From NCBI GenBank assembly GCA_910577955.1, contig CAJTNC010000020.1, positions 1 through 49,310 on the forward strand: DNA of 49,310 nucleotides, written 5' to 3'. This DNA comes from an uncultured Lachnospiraceae bacterium (lineage in GTDB: Bacteria > Bacillota > Clostridia > Lachnospirales > Lachnospiraceae). The position numbers and the translations under genes were made by a program. Each line of letters begins with the position of its first letter. The stretch's first letter is position 1. The notes below the pieces were generated by a model, which was not told where the DNA came from, searched no databases, and saw nothing but the letters and a program-made list of their open reading frames with translations. Positions 25,690-33,359 of the stretch are shown in pieces.

Positions 25690-26186
25690 ATCTTTTCCAT
25701 ATATGGAGCTTGTGAATAAAAAGTAGCGTCAGATACATAAACCGTTCTTATATATGTATCATATTGATATATATCTATCTTTTTATATTCCACTTTATAT
25801 GTCTTTTTTATTTTAGCGACATAGTAATTTGTATTATCCGGAGCGGGCAAAAATGCTCCTCCCACACTACTCTCTTTGCCCGCTGTTCCAACACTTACCG
25901 ATGTGCTCACAACTCCCCATGAAACGCCTAATGATACAGAAACGCTTGGCCCTCCCGATGTGTTTACATATAAGCCACCACCAGTCGGGAAACGACTCCC
26001 CCCGGCAGGCTGGCCACCGGGAGTCACCGTTGTCGACGCATACTCTGTTTTCAAAACGGTTATGACTTCCCTTTCTCCATATCTTTGTTTATCGTTTTCA
26101 ACTTCTTTCGCATTCGCTAGCATTGGCACTGACAAACACATAACAAGTACCATAAGCAAAGATATCATTCTTCTCATTTTACCCAT
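25686..26186 (-). CDS. Secreted Gly/Ser-rich protein, function unknown, BlaI-controlled
   Basis: About 166 residues from the ATG at 26186, selected because AGGTGG lies 8 bp upstream; an in-frame GTG at 26198 is less well placed. The N-terminus is a classic signal peptide (MGKMRRMISLLMVLVMCLSV then PMLANA). The mature part has a Gly/Pro/Ser-rich stretch (TPGGQPAGGSRFPTGGGLYV), a serine/valine repeat region (SVSVSLGVSWGVVSTSVSVG), and a basic-aromatic C-terminus (YKVEYKKIDIYQYDTYIRTV). No enzyme motif is seen. An operator matching that of blaI lies in its promoter region. Confidence 0.75.
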   Translation of the reverse strand: MGKMRRMISLLMVLVMCLSVPMLANAKEVENDKQRYGEREVITVLKTEYASTTVTPGGQPAGGSRFPTGGGLYVNTSGGPSVSVSLGVSWGVVSTSVSVGTAGKESSVGGAFLPAPDNTNYYVAKIKKTYKVEYKKIDIYQYDTYIRTVYVSDATFYSQAPYMEKI

Positions 26187-26266
26187 ATTTCTTCCCACCT
26201 TTCCATTTAAAAAATTTATTAAAGTTTTAAAATTCAGTATCTCTTGTAAATGGCCATTTTAAATTT

Positions 26267-26286
26267 GTACTACATTATTGTAGTAC
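26267..26286. promoter_or_regulatory. BlaI-type operator before the secreted-protein operon
   Basis: GTACTAC (26267-26273), six bases, GTAGTAC (26280-26286): a perfect 7+6+7 dyad. It matches the operator inside the blaI promoter (28123-28142) in arm sequence and spacing. It lies 7-26 bp downstream of the -10, a blocking position. Confidence 0.75.
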
Positions 26287-26292
26287 TATTTA

Positions 26293-26321
26293 AATTTATC
26301 ACACAAAACATATTGTGTCAA
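26293..26321 (-). promoter_or_regulatory. Promoter of the secreted-protein operon
   Basis: Minus strand: TTGACA (26316-26321), 17-bp spacer ending in TGTGA, then TAAATT (26293-26298), i.e. a consensus -35 and weak -10 with a TG extension. The BlaI-type operator follows immediately. Confidence 0.65.
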
Positions 26322-26393
26322 TATATTCCACATTTTCTGGCAATAAAAAAATCCCTCCCTTTTCTTCAATAATTATCCTCCCCCATCTTTTCC

Positions 26394-27737
26394 TCAATGT
26401 GGGCATTTTGCATATTTAAACTCTGATATATATTCCCCTTTAAATATTTGCCCACACGCCTCGCAGCGTTTTGCGGCATATACAGTAGTTATGCATCCCC
26501 CACTGCCATCTTTCTTATGTATTTGATATTCCCCGGAAGCCAATACCGGATGAGCGCATCCCGCACGCCCATTTCCTTCCATATCAACCTCATAAATATT
26601 CCCATCCTCATCGACAAACTGCTGCTCATACCTGATATCCATGTCGATCGGCTCCTGTATATAGTTTCCGTTTGTTGTCAACAGAATCTCACTATCATAG
26701 AAACTCTCATATTCCTTCTGGGGATTCTCTATCTCTCCGCCAATCTTTAAAACCGTCACTCCGTTGTAAGCAAAGACAGGCAGAGACGAGAGAACCCATA
26801 TTGCCAGAGCCACCGCTTCTGCCAACCGCTTCGCTGTTTTACCGATACTTTTTTTGTTTATTGTCATAATATTTTCCACCCTTTCTTTTGTCAAACTTTT
26901 ATGTCCTCCGAGTTTTACAAAAACATCTCCTTCTTTCTGCACTGCTTCTGCCTGTAAATAAATTTCCCGTGCGTATATCTTTCTCTGTTCTCCTGACAGA
27001 TGTCCGAGCACCCGTTCATCACAATTTATTTCAGAGATTCTGTAAAGCGCCTGTCGCAGGCAATAGATAAACGGATTAAACCAGTGCATACAGATAGCCG
27101 CCATCATCAAGAAACGAAATACGATATCATTTCGCTTTATATGATACATCTCGTGCAGCAGCACAATATCCCTCTGCTCTCCTCGCATATCCTCCGGAAT
27201 TATGATTATGGGACGGAATAATCCCATCGTAAACGCACCACCCGGAAAAGGGACCTCATACACCTGAATATTTCTTCTCAAATGCACCTTTTCCTTTAAT
27301 TCTTTCAGTCCTTCTGCCGAAATACTCGTTCTTCTGTAAACTCCCGCCGCCATAGCTGCACTCTTCTCTGACAGATATCCAGATAACTTCCTGAACAGCA
27401 AAAACAACATGACAACCACCAGAATAGCAGTCCCCAACATATAGATTTGAAATCCTCTGTTCACTATGATTCTCTGATCATGCAATAACACGGAAGCCCT
27501 GTCTGGCATAATATGAATATCCGCCATTCTGCTCACCGTTGCCCGTCCTCGTACATTTTCCCAGATCTTTCTTACCAGCAACGCCGGTGGGCACGGAATC
27601 AGAAACAAAAGCAACGCCATTTTTAATATCAGCTCCTGCCATCTGTACAGAAAGAACCGTCGTACCGCCTTCTGCGGCAAAATACCGCATATTGTGCAGA
27701 TGCTTCCCGACACTGTAATCAAAAACAGCAGCTTCAT
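26394..27737 (-). CDS. BlaR1/MecR1-type M56 metalloprotease sensor with atypical Cys-rich sensor domain
   Basis: 447 residues. Several N-terminal membrane segments, then the M56 zinc protease site LLHEMYHIKRND (His195, Glu196, His199) with FNPFIYCLRQALYRISEINC and DERVL downstream, as in BlaR1. The C-terminal extracellular part after the last membrane segment (~residue 330) is only ~115 residues and is not a penicillin-binding domain; it ends with cysteines in GCAHP, GGCITTVY, KRCEACGQIF and KCPH, suggesting a metal or disulphide module. On signal, such proteases cleave the BlaI repressor. It overlaps blaI by 4 bp. Confidence 0.88.
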   Translation of the reverse strand: MKLLFLITVSGSICTICGILPQKAVRRFFLYRWQELILKMALLLFLIPCPPALLVRKIWENVRGRATVSRMADIHIMPDRASVLLHDQRIIVNRGFQIYMLGTAILVVVMLFLLFRKLSGYLSEKSAAMAAGVYRRTSISAEGLKELKEKVHLRRNIQVYEVPFPGGAFTMGLFRPIIIIPEDMRGEQRDIVLLHEMYHIKRNDIVFRFLMMAAICMHWFNPFIYCLRQALYRISEINCDERVLGHLSGEQRKIYAREIYLQAEAVQKEGDVFVKLGGHKSLTKERVENIMTINKKSIGKTAKRLAEAVALAIWVLSSLPVFAYNGVTVLKIGGEIENPQKEYESFYDSEILLTTNGNYIQEPIDMDIRYEQQFVDEDGNIYEVDMEGNGRAGCAHPVLASGEYQIHKKDGSGGCITTVYAAKRCEACGQIFKGEYISEFKYAKCPH

Positions 27738-28093
27738 GCTTCCTCCTCTAAGCCCAGCAGAGCTTTTAATTCCTTTCTCTCCCTCTCCGTCATCTGTTCA
27801 CCGCCGTCTAATGCAGCAATAAAATTTTTTAAAGAACCGTTATACATACTATCCAAAATTTCTCTTGCCTGCTTTCTTTCAAATTCCTCTTTCGTATAAC
27901 GCGCTGCATATCTGTGCCCCTCCTTTATCACAAGACCCTTTTGCATCATTCTTGTTAAAAAAGTGCTGGTTGTCTGCCTTTTCCATTCCTTTCCCAATCC
28001 TTTAAAATAAACCACAATATCGTTATTTGTCATCCCCTCTGAGTTCCATAATACTTCCATAATTTCCGTCTCTGTCGGACTTAAACTAATCAT
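27734..28093 (-). CDS. BlaI/MecI family transcriptional repressor
   Basis: 119 residues, normal length. N-terminal winged helix (LSPTETEIMEVLWNSEGMTN ... RQTTSTFLTRMMQKGLVIKE) and a C-terminal dimerisation helix. A SLKNFIAAL motif places an Asn90-Phe91 bond where BlaI and MecI are cleaved by their sensors, so inactivation by proteolysis is plausible. Operon order blaI-blaR1 with a 4-bp overlap is classical. Operators occur in its own promoter and before the exported-protein operon. Confidence 0.92.
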   Translation of the reverse strand: MISLSPTETEIMEVLWNSEGMTNNDIVVYFKGLGKEWKRQTTSTFLTRMMQKGLVIKEGHRYAARYTKEEFERKQAREILDSMYNGSLKNFIAALDGGEQMTERERKELKALLGLEEEA

Positions 28094-28119
28094 ACCATAA
28101 TTCTCCTTTACTTTTATTC

Positions 28120-28148
28120 ATTGTACTACACTTTCGTAGTCTCGTCAA
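28120..28148 (-). promoter_or_regulatory. blaI promoter with embedded BlaI operator
   Basis: Minus strand: TTGACG (28143-28148), 17-bp spacer, TACAAT (28120-28125). The dyad GTACTAC (28123-28129) / GTAGT (28136-28140) lies across the spacer and -10, so repressor binding would block polymerase, giving autorepression. Confidence 0.75.
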
Positions 28149-28200
28149 TGTAATAACAGCTTTTACATCCATATATACCAAAGGTTTCCGAAAAAATAAA

Positions 28201-28229
28201 TTGATTCCACAATAATCACATGTTATAAT
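28201..28229 (+). promoter_or_regulatory. Extended -10 promoter of the 40-residue protein gene
   Basis: TTGATT (28201-28206), 17-bp spacer, TATAAT (28224-28229) with a TGT extension just before it. Confidence 0.75.
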
Positions 28230-28266
28230 CGACAAACAGAAATATCAATTTCGGAGGTGGTATTTT

Positions 28267-28389
28267 ATGATATGGTATAGAAATATGACAAAACTGCAAA
28301 AGAAGCAGTTCCGGACAGTAATTGTCGCATGCATGGCAGGATCGATCCTGCTCCTGTCAGTGCCTGTGATTTTCCGCCTTATTTTTTGA
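28267..28389 (+). CDS. 40-residue single-span membrane microprotein, function unknown
   Basis: Codes for 40 residues beginning MIWYRNMTKLQKKQFRTV, a basic N-terminus, followed by one hydrophobic helix (VACMAGSILLLSVPVIFRLI). A near-ideal Shine-Dalgarno GGAGGTGG lies 6 bp before the ATG, a consensus extended -10 promoter ~40 bp upstream, and a very strong terminator after the stop, so it is a complete stand-alone transcription unit. I do not recognise the family; short Firmicute membrane proteins of unknown function share this layout. It is divergent from the BlaI promoter. Confidence 0.72.
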   Translation: MIWYRNMTKLQKKQFRTVIVACMAGSILLLSVPVIFRLIF

Positions 28390-28408
28390 ATTTTCATTTA
28401 TATAGAAC

Positions 28409-28458
28409 GAGGGTGCTGCAAAATCATGAAATCAGATGATTTTGCAGCACCCTCTTTT
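28409..28458. terminator. Strong, probably bidirectional terminator
   Basis: A perfect 19-bp stem (28409-28427 and 28436-28454) begins GAGGGTGCTGCAAAATCAT, has an 8-base loop and is followed by TTTT. It ends the microprotein unit on the plus strand. On the minus strand the T-run is weak; it may also stop the acylphosphatase transcript ~100 bp downstream. Confidence 0.88.
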
Positions 28459-28558
28459 ATCACGAATCAGGTATACTCTCAGCTTTAATTCGAGGTATCG
28501 CCTTCTTTCCCTGTTATACAATAGAAAGCGTATTGTGAAGAAGCCGGCAGGCCGATCC

Positions 28559-28840
28559 TCACCACATATACCGGAAACCTTTCTCCTTTTTCTCAAGAGA
28601 CAGATATTCCTGTTCCATGGTTTCTATGCGGATCGGTCTTTTTTGATGCAGACAGATGATCATATCTTCGATCGTGCGCTCCCTGCCCTGCACCTCCATC
28701 CTCACGCTGCCGTCCGGCAGATTTTCCACATAACCGGTAAGCCCCAGAGTATCCGCGAGGTACTTGGCCTGAAAACGGAATCCGACGAACTGCACATTTC
28801 CCTTAAAGATGATCTTCTTTCTTACAATATCGCTGCTCAT
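28559..28840 (-). CDS. acyP: Acylphosphatase
   Basis: 93 residues, the family's length. FKGNVQFVGFRFQAKYLADT contains the GxVQxVGFR loop with catalytic Arg22; Asn40 in GYVENLPDGSVRMEVQG completes the active site. It hydrolyses acyl phosphates such as acetyl and carbamoyl phosphate. It follows the Cof hydrolase gene on the same strand with a 51-bp gap. Confidence 0.94.
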   Translation of the reverse strand: MSSDIVRKKIIFKGNVQFVGFRFQAKYLADTLGLTGYVENLPDGSVRMEVQGRERTIEDMIICLHQKRPIRIETMEQEYLSLEKKEKGFRYMW

Positions 28841-28891
28841 TCTATTGCTTTTCTATCCTTTTCCAAACGATCGGTATTCATTTGGGAGCTT

Positions 28892-29719
28892 CTAAGAAAT
28901 CAGCCCATACTTTCTAAAAGCATGATACACGCCGTCCTCATCCACGGAAGCTGTGACATCGTCGGCTGCTTCTTTCACATAATCAAATGCATTTCCCATT
29001 GCGATCCCGATACCCGCCGTCCGCAGCATCGCAAGGTCATTCTCACTGTCTCCGATCGCTATCGTATCCTCAATGGGAATCTCCAGATACTCACTGAGAA
29101 GGCGCACTGCCGATCCTTTTGTGAAAGTATTTTTTGTAATCTCGCCGCTGTTCCCTCTCGCATCGCCTTGACTGAAGGTGGCTAAACCCATACCCCACTT
29201 TTCCAGACGCTCTCTGAACCACTCATCCTCTTTTCCGGCATAAAAATAAGAGCATTTATGTACCTTTTCCATCTTTTCGACTTCGGCACAAAAACATGTC
29301 CTCTCAAACAGTTTCAAAATTTCCCGTTCTTCCTCATCGCATCCGTCAAGTCTCTTAACAAAGCTCTCATAGTTCTCTTTTTTCATGTAGAGATCATCAA
29401 AGCCTTCCATTGTATAGACTGCGTCCGCCTCCTCCAGAAGGTCCATCACCTGTTTCTTTTCCTGATCCGAAAAATAGTGTGCCAGCAAAATTCTGTTTTT
29501 CCACATAACACAGGCACCGGCAGCGCATATTATACCGTCAAACTTCTTCATCTCTTCCGGCATCTCACAGTAAGTCCGCCCTGTACAGATGCAGAGAATA
29601 TGTCCGCCCGCGTGCGCCTGCCTCAGCGCCTGTATTGTCTTCTCACTCATCTTCTGGCTTCTCGGTATAAGAGTTCCGTCTATATCCAGAAATACCAACT
29701 TTTTTCTCTGTAAATCCAA
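28892..29719 (-). CDS. Cof-type HAD-superfamily phosphatase
   Basis: 275 residues. Motif I FLDIDGTLIPRSQKMS with both aspartates, motif II CICTGRTY, a class IIB cap, and motifs III/IV KGSAVRLLSEY and AIGDSENDLAMLRTAGIGIA at the C-terminus. Such enzymes dephosphorylate sugar phosphates, pyridoxal or nucleotide substrates; specificity is not readable. It lies 2 bp after the HPr gene, so the two are probably cotranscribed. Confidence 0.92.
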   Translation of the reverse strand: MDLQRKKLVFLDIDGTLIPRSQKMSEKTIQALRQAHAGGHILCICTGRTYCEMPEEMKKFDGIICAAGACVMWKNRILLAHYFSDQEKKQVMDLLEEADAVYTMEGFDDLYMKKENYESFVKRLDGCDEEEREILKLFERTCFCAEVEKMEKVHKCSYFYAGKEDEWFRERLEKWGMGLATFSQGDARGNSGEITKNTFTKGSAVRLLSEYLEIPIEDTIAIGDSENDLAMLRTAGIGIAMGNAFDYVKEAADDVTASVDEDGVYHAFRKYGLIS

Positions 29720-29721
29720 TC

Positions 29722-29979
29722 TTACAGATTCTCCTTAAAGAAAGCCTCTAAAGCTGCCGCTGCTGCGTCTTCCTCATCCCCCTCGCACACAACGGTAACT
29801 TCCATATCTTTCTTTACCCCCATAGCCATAACAGCCATGATCTTCTTTGCGCTGCCTTTCTTCTCGCCGCACTTGAGCGTGATATCACAGGGATACTTCG
29901 CTGCTTCCTTCACCAAAAGTCCTGCCGGACGTGCGTGGATTCCCAACGCATCCTGAACTGTGTAACTGAATTCTTTCAT
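29722..29979 (-). CDS. ptsH: Phosphocarrier protein HPr with Lys at position 46
   Basis: 85 residues. The PTS phosphorylation site His15 is intact (ALGIHARPAGLLVKEA). At position 46, where Gram-positive HPr has the serine phosphorylated by HPr kinase, the sequence is SAKKIMAVMAMG with Lys46 (B. subtilis: LKSIMGVMSLG). The neighbouring Ser43 is not the canonical site. So PTS function should be retained but the HPrK/CcpA switch through this copy should not. It has its own promoter, 150 bp after ptsI. AAGGAGG lies before the ATG. Confidence 0.92.
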   Translation of the reverse strand: MKEFSYTVQDALGIHARPAGLLVKEAAKYPCDITLKCGEKKGSAKKIMAVMAMGVKKDMEVTVVCEGDEEDAAAAALEAFFKENL

Positions 29980-30018
29980 GATGTAAATCCTCCTTGTATA
30001 TGTTTATTGCTTCTATCT

Positions 30019-30047
30019 ATTATCAAGTATAATCTCTGCTCTGTCAA
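30019..30047 (-). promoter_or_regulatory. Promoter of ptsH
   Basis: Minus strand TTGACA (30042-30047), 17-bp spacer, GATAAT (30019-30024). It allows HPr expression independent of ptsI. Confidence 0.75.
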
Positions 30048-30133
30048 GAGTATAGGCCGGACGAAACCTAATATCATTCATTCGCTCTATTCCCTTACAG
30101 AGCTGTCTCTCGAAAATGTTCGGCTCTGTGCCG

Positions 30134-31744
30134 TTACATGTTTACGATTTTATTTCGCACCGGCAGTACCATCGCAGGAGATACTGACAGTTCATCCACA
30201 CCCATGTTCACAAACTCTTCCGTGAGCGTCGTATCCGCGCCGAGTTCGCCGCAGATACCGGCCCAGATACCTTCCTTGTGAGCCGCATCCACCACCATCT
30301 TGATCATCCTAAGGATCGCCGGGTGATGCGCATTGTAGAACATATCCAGTTTTGCATTCTGACGGTCGATAGCCAGCGTATACTGTGTCAGATCGTTCGT
30401 ACCGATACTGAAGAAATCCACTTCCTTTGCCAGCTCATCAGCGATGATAACGGATGCCGGTGTCTCGATCATAATGCCGAACTCGATCTCACCGACTTCT
30501 TTGCCCTCTTCCCGCAGTTCTACCTTGATCTTATCTAAGATCTCCTTGACTGTCTGCACTTCCCACACCGAAATGATCATCGGCACCATGATGGCGATCC
30601 TGCCGTACGCGGAAGCTCTGCACAAAGCGCGCAGCTGGGTTTTGAACACTTCCCTCTTGTTTAAACAGATACGCACGGCTCTATAGCCCAGCGCCGGATT
30701 TTCCTCCTTATCCAGTCCGAAATAACCAATCTGCTTATCCGCACCGATATCTAATGTACGAATGATCACGCGCTTTCCGCCCATCTTCTCCGCCACCGCT
30801 TTATAGGCTTCAAACTGCTCCTCCTCGGTGGGGAAGTCGTTGCTCTGCAGATACAAAAATTCACTTCTGAACAGTCCGATACCCTCCGCGTCATTGTCGA
30901 GAGCCGCTTCCGCGTCCTCCACGCCGCCGATATTCGCATAGAGGTTTACTTTTCTGCCGTCCTTTGTCACACTGGCTTTTCCCTTCAGGGAATTAAGTAA
31001 TTCCTGCTCTTTCTTCTGAGCCTCCATCTTATCCTGATAGTCTTTTAACACCTCATCGTCCGGTTCCACGATCAGTTTTCCCTCTTTGCCGTCCACGATG
31101 CCCATCAGTCCGTCCACATTCTCCGCCTCAGACACCATAACAAGAGCCGGAATGTTCATTGTTCTGGCAAGGATTGCCGTATGGGAATTCGTCGAACCTT
31201 TTCTTGTGACAAAAGCAAGAACCTTGCTGCGGTCAAGCTGCAGCGTCTCGCTGGGCGCAAGATCTTCCGCCACCAAAATAGCGGGTTCATCCATTTCCGC
31301 ACCGCCTTCTTCCACACCTGCCAAAATCCTGATCACTCTCGCGGAGATATCCTTCACATCGGCCGCCCGCTCCCTCATGTAATCATCATCCATAGAAGCA
31401 AAAACTTCCGAAAAATTCTGTCCGGTCACAGAGACAGCATACTCTGCGTTTACCTGTTCATCCCGGATCATCCCCTTAATGCCGTCAAGATAATCTTCAT
31501 CTTCCAACATCATCTGATGTACTTCAAAAATCGCCGCATTCTCCTCTCCCACCTCGGCAACAGCCTTCTCATACAGACTGCCGAGCTGCGTTGATGCGGT
31601 CTCTTTGGCCGCCTCAAACCGAGCGATCTCAGCCTCCACATCGGAAACGGAAGTCCTGTTTACCTCGACTTTCTTTCCGCCAAACTCCCTGATCTTTCCG
31701 ATCGCAACGCCTTTAAACGCCGCTTTCCCAGAAAATACCCTCAT
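30134..31744 (-). CDS. ptsI: Phosphoenolpyruvate-protein phosphotransferase (PTS enzyme I)
   Basis: 536 residues, slightly shorter than the ~570 of E. coli. N-terminal swivelling domain with the phospho-histidine loop KGSTNSHTAILARTMNIPAL (His188), and a C-terminal PEP-binding TIM barrel with RTLDIGADKQIGYF, FGIMIETPASVIIADELA, FFSIGTNDLTQYTLAIDRQN, and GICGELGAD. It passes phosphate from PEP to HPr. Unusually it lies upstream of ptsH rather than after it. The Ula PTS upstream in the window depends on this pair. Confidence 0.96.
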   Translation of the reverse strand: MRVFSGKAAFKGVAIGKIREFGGKKVEVNRTSVSDVEAEIARFEAAKETASTQLGSLYEKAVAEVGEENAAIFEVHQMMLEDEDYLDGIKGMIRDEQVNAEYAVSVTGQNFSEVFASMDDDYMRERAADVKDISARVIRILAGVEEGGAEMDEPAILVAEDLAPSETLQLDRSKVLAFVTRKGSTNSHTAILARTMNIPALVMVSEAENVDGLMGIVDGKEGKLIVEPDDEVLKDYQDKMEAQKKEQELLNSLKGKASVTKDGRKVNLYANIGGVEDAEAALDNDAEGIGLFRSEFLYLQSNDFPTEEEQFEAYKAVAEKMGGKRVIIRTLDIGADKQIGYFGLDKEENPALGYRAVRICLNKREVFKTQLRALCRASAYGRIAIMVPMIISVWEVQTVKEILDKIKVELREEGKEVGEIEFGIMIETPASVIIADELAKEVDFFSIGTNDLTQYTLAIDRQNAKLDMFYNAHHPAILRMIKMVVDAAHKEGIWAGICGELGADTTLTEEFVNMGVDELSVSPAMVLPVRNKIVNM

Positions 31745-31788
31745 GTCTTTGCTCCTTTCGGTTTTATCTCTTTGATTCCTATAATAGA

Positions 31789-31817
31789 AATATACTAAAT
31801 ATCCGTGGAACAGGCAA
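31789..31817 (-). promoter_or_regulatory. Promoter of ptsI
   Basis: Minus strand TTGCCT (31812-31817), 17-bp spacer, TATATT (31789-31794). Confidence 0.6.
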
Positions 31818-31826
31818 GTAGTCTTT

Positions 31827-32627
31827 TCAAATTGACCCTATGATGCTCACGATCCCCACAAGGGCCATCAGCCAAAATGCGGCCGCCAGCACCACAAGCG
31901 CAGGGCTCGCCTTTTTCTCCACGATCCTCCCCTGCTCTTCATCATAAAATAGCTTTAATTTTGTCCCGGTCTTATAGGCTCCTTTTGTGTTGGAATTATA
32001 AGCGGAAAGGAACACTTTTTCCTTCTCGTGAAGGGTGCACTTCACTACCGGAAAATAAGACTCCGACGCTTTGGAAAACCTTTTGTTCTCGCCCCGCCTA
32101 TAGTAAAGGACATCAATGATCTCTCCCTGTATCTGCGTGAGATTCTTTCTGCGCTCCCGCAGAAAGGAAGAAAGAGCGATCACTCCCCCCAGCATCAATA
32201 ACAATACAAGAACTACCGAAGCGTCCCGCTCACCGTTTCTTTGGTACACCACCGGAAAAACCGCAAGGCCCATTCCCGCAAGTGTAATAGCCAACGCCGT
32301 TCCGAAAGTGACAGCCCTATCGGAAAACAGCGCAAGGCCGCCGTCTCTTCGCACCAGTTTTATTATATCTCCTTTTTCATACTGCATCGTACTGTTTACT
32401 TTCTCCTGAAAGGTCTTTCCGGCCGCAAAGCACTGTACACTAAGCTCATAATAGCGCTGTATCAGCCTCTCCTCTTTATCCCTCTTCTCAACCAGTCTGG
32501 TGAAAAGTACCTTTCCCTCCAGCACGTTCCCCGGCTTGCGCTGCCTCAGATAGGCCCTAATATTCGTTGTGCCTATCACAAAGACCACCACGCCTAACAG
32601 CATCAAAAACACTGTCTGTATGTTCAT
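31827..32627 (-). CDS. Membrane protein with two DUF3592-like segments, function unknown
   Basis: 266 residues: one N-terminal membrane helix (TVFLMLLGVVVFVIGT), a polar beta-rich part (GKVLFTRLVEKRDKEERLIQ), two central helices, a second similar polar part (IQGEIIDVLYYRRGENKRFS, FPVVKCTLHEKEKVFLSAYN), and a C-terminal helix pair. The duplication of 'V-x-G-x-(V/I)' strands with 'YKTGTKLKLFYDEE' resembles DUF3592 proteins. It overlaps the preceding HAD gene by 4 bp, so it is translated with it. Confidence 0.7.
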   Translation of the reverse strand: MNIQTVFLMLLGVVVFVIGTTNIRAYLRQRKPGNVLEGKVLFTRLVEKRDKEERLIQRYYELSVQCFAAGKTFQEKVNSTMQYEKGDIIKLVRRDGGLALFSDRAVTFGTALAITLAGMGLAVFPVVYQRNGERDASVVLVLLLMLGGVIALSSFLRERRKNLTQIQGEIIDVLYYRRGENKRFSKASESYFPVVKCTLHEKEKVFLSAYNSNTKGAYKTGTKLKLFYDEEQGRIVEKKASPALVVLAAAFWLMALVGIVSIIGSI

Positions 32628-33325
32628 CTGTCCCCTTCCTGTTCCTCTCCCCGCAGATAGTCCTCAAAAGACGTTATCACCGGATACCCGGCCGCCTCTT
32701 TTGCTTCTCTGTTTTTCGGATTATACCATGTTCCCGTCAACCCGCACTCCGCAGCGCCTATCACATCCTTCTTCAGACTGTCTCCGATAAAGACGCACTC
32801 TACAGGGGCGCAGCCCGCTTTTTCCAGACAGAGTTCAAAAAACCGGCGTGTCGGCTTTTCCGCTCCGGCTTCCTCGCTCATGACAAGAAAGTCCATATAT
32901 TGCAGCACGCCCATTTTTTTCAATTTCCTGTACTGTATATAGGCGGTCATATCGGAGCCGATTCCCAGCCTGATCCCCCGCTTCTTTAACCGCTCAAGCA
33001 ACGATATCAGCCCGGGCTCCGGTTCCATTTCTTCAATCACAGTGTCCCAGTAGACATGATACATTTCCATCGCCTTCTGATAGTCCGTACTGCCAAGCTG
33101 CTCTAAAACACACTGAAACCGCAGCAGTCTGTTATGCTGTGCCGCGGTATCCCCGGTTCTCTCCGCGATGATACCCATACACTTTTTCACAAGGTCCTCG
33201 GTCTGCTCAGACTCTATATCAAAATTCTCCTTCATGTAGACATCCAGTGCGTTCATCCCCGTCCGGTGCACTTTGTCAAAATCGTACAGCGTATTGTCAA
33301 TATCAAAAATCACCGCTTTTATCAT
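32624..33325 (-). CDS. HAD-superfamily hydrolase (YjjG/HAD-IA type)
   Basis: About 233 residues from the ATG at 33325; GGGAG lies 10 bp upstream. Motif I AVIFDIDNTLYDFDKVHRTG, motif II LGIGSDMTAYIQYRKLK, Lys in EEAGAEKPTRRFFELCL, and motif IV VFIGDSLKKDVIGAAECGLT give a complete HAD catalytic set with an alpha-helical cap. Probable nucleotide or sugar-phosphate phosphatase. It follows ulaF by 34 bp and may belong to the ula transcript, so a sugar phosphate from that pathway is a possible substrate. Confidence 0.9.
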   Translation of the reverse strand: MIKAVIFDIDNTLYDFDKVHRTGMNALDVYMKENFDIESEQTEDLVKKCMGIIAERTGDTAAQHNRLLRFQCVLEQLGSTDYQKAMEMYHVYWDTVIEEMEPEPGLISLLERLKKRGIRLGIGSDMTAYIQYRKLKKMGVLQYMDFLVMSEEAGAEKPTRRFFELCLEKAGCAPVECVFIGDSLKKDVIGAAECGLTGTWYNPKNREAKEAAGYPVITSFEDYLRGEEQEGDR

Positions 33326-33359
33326 GTCTGCTGTTCTCCCGTTATCTTTTGATTTCCTT

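Noticed and set aside
30107..30129. Terminator after ptsI from ACAGAGC/GCTCTGT
   Set aside because: Only a 7-bp stem and no T-run on the minus strand.
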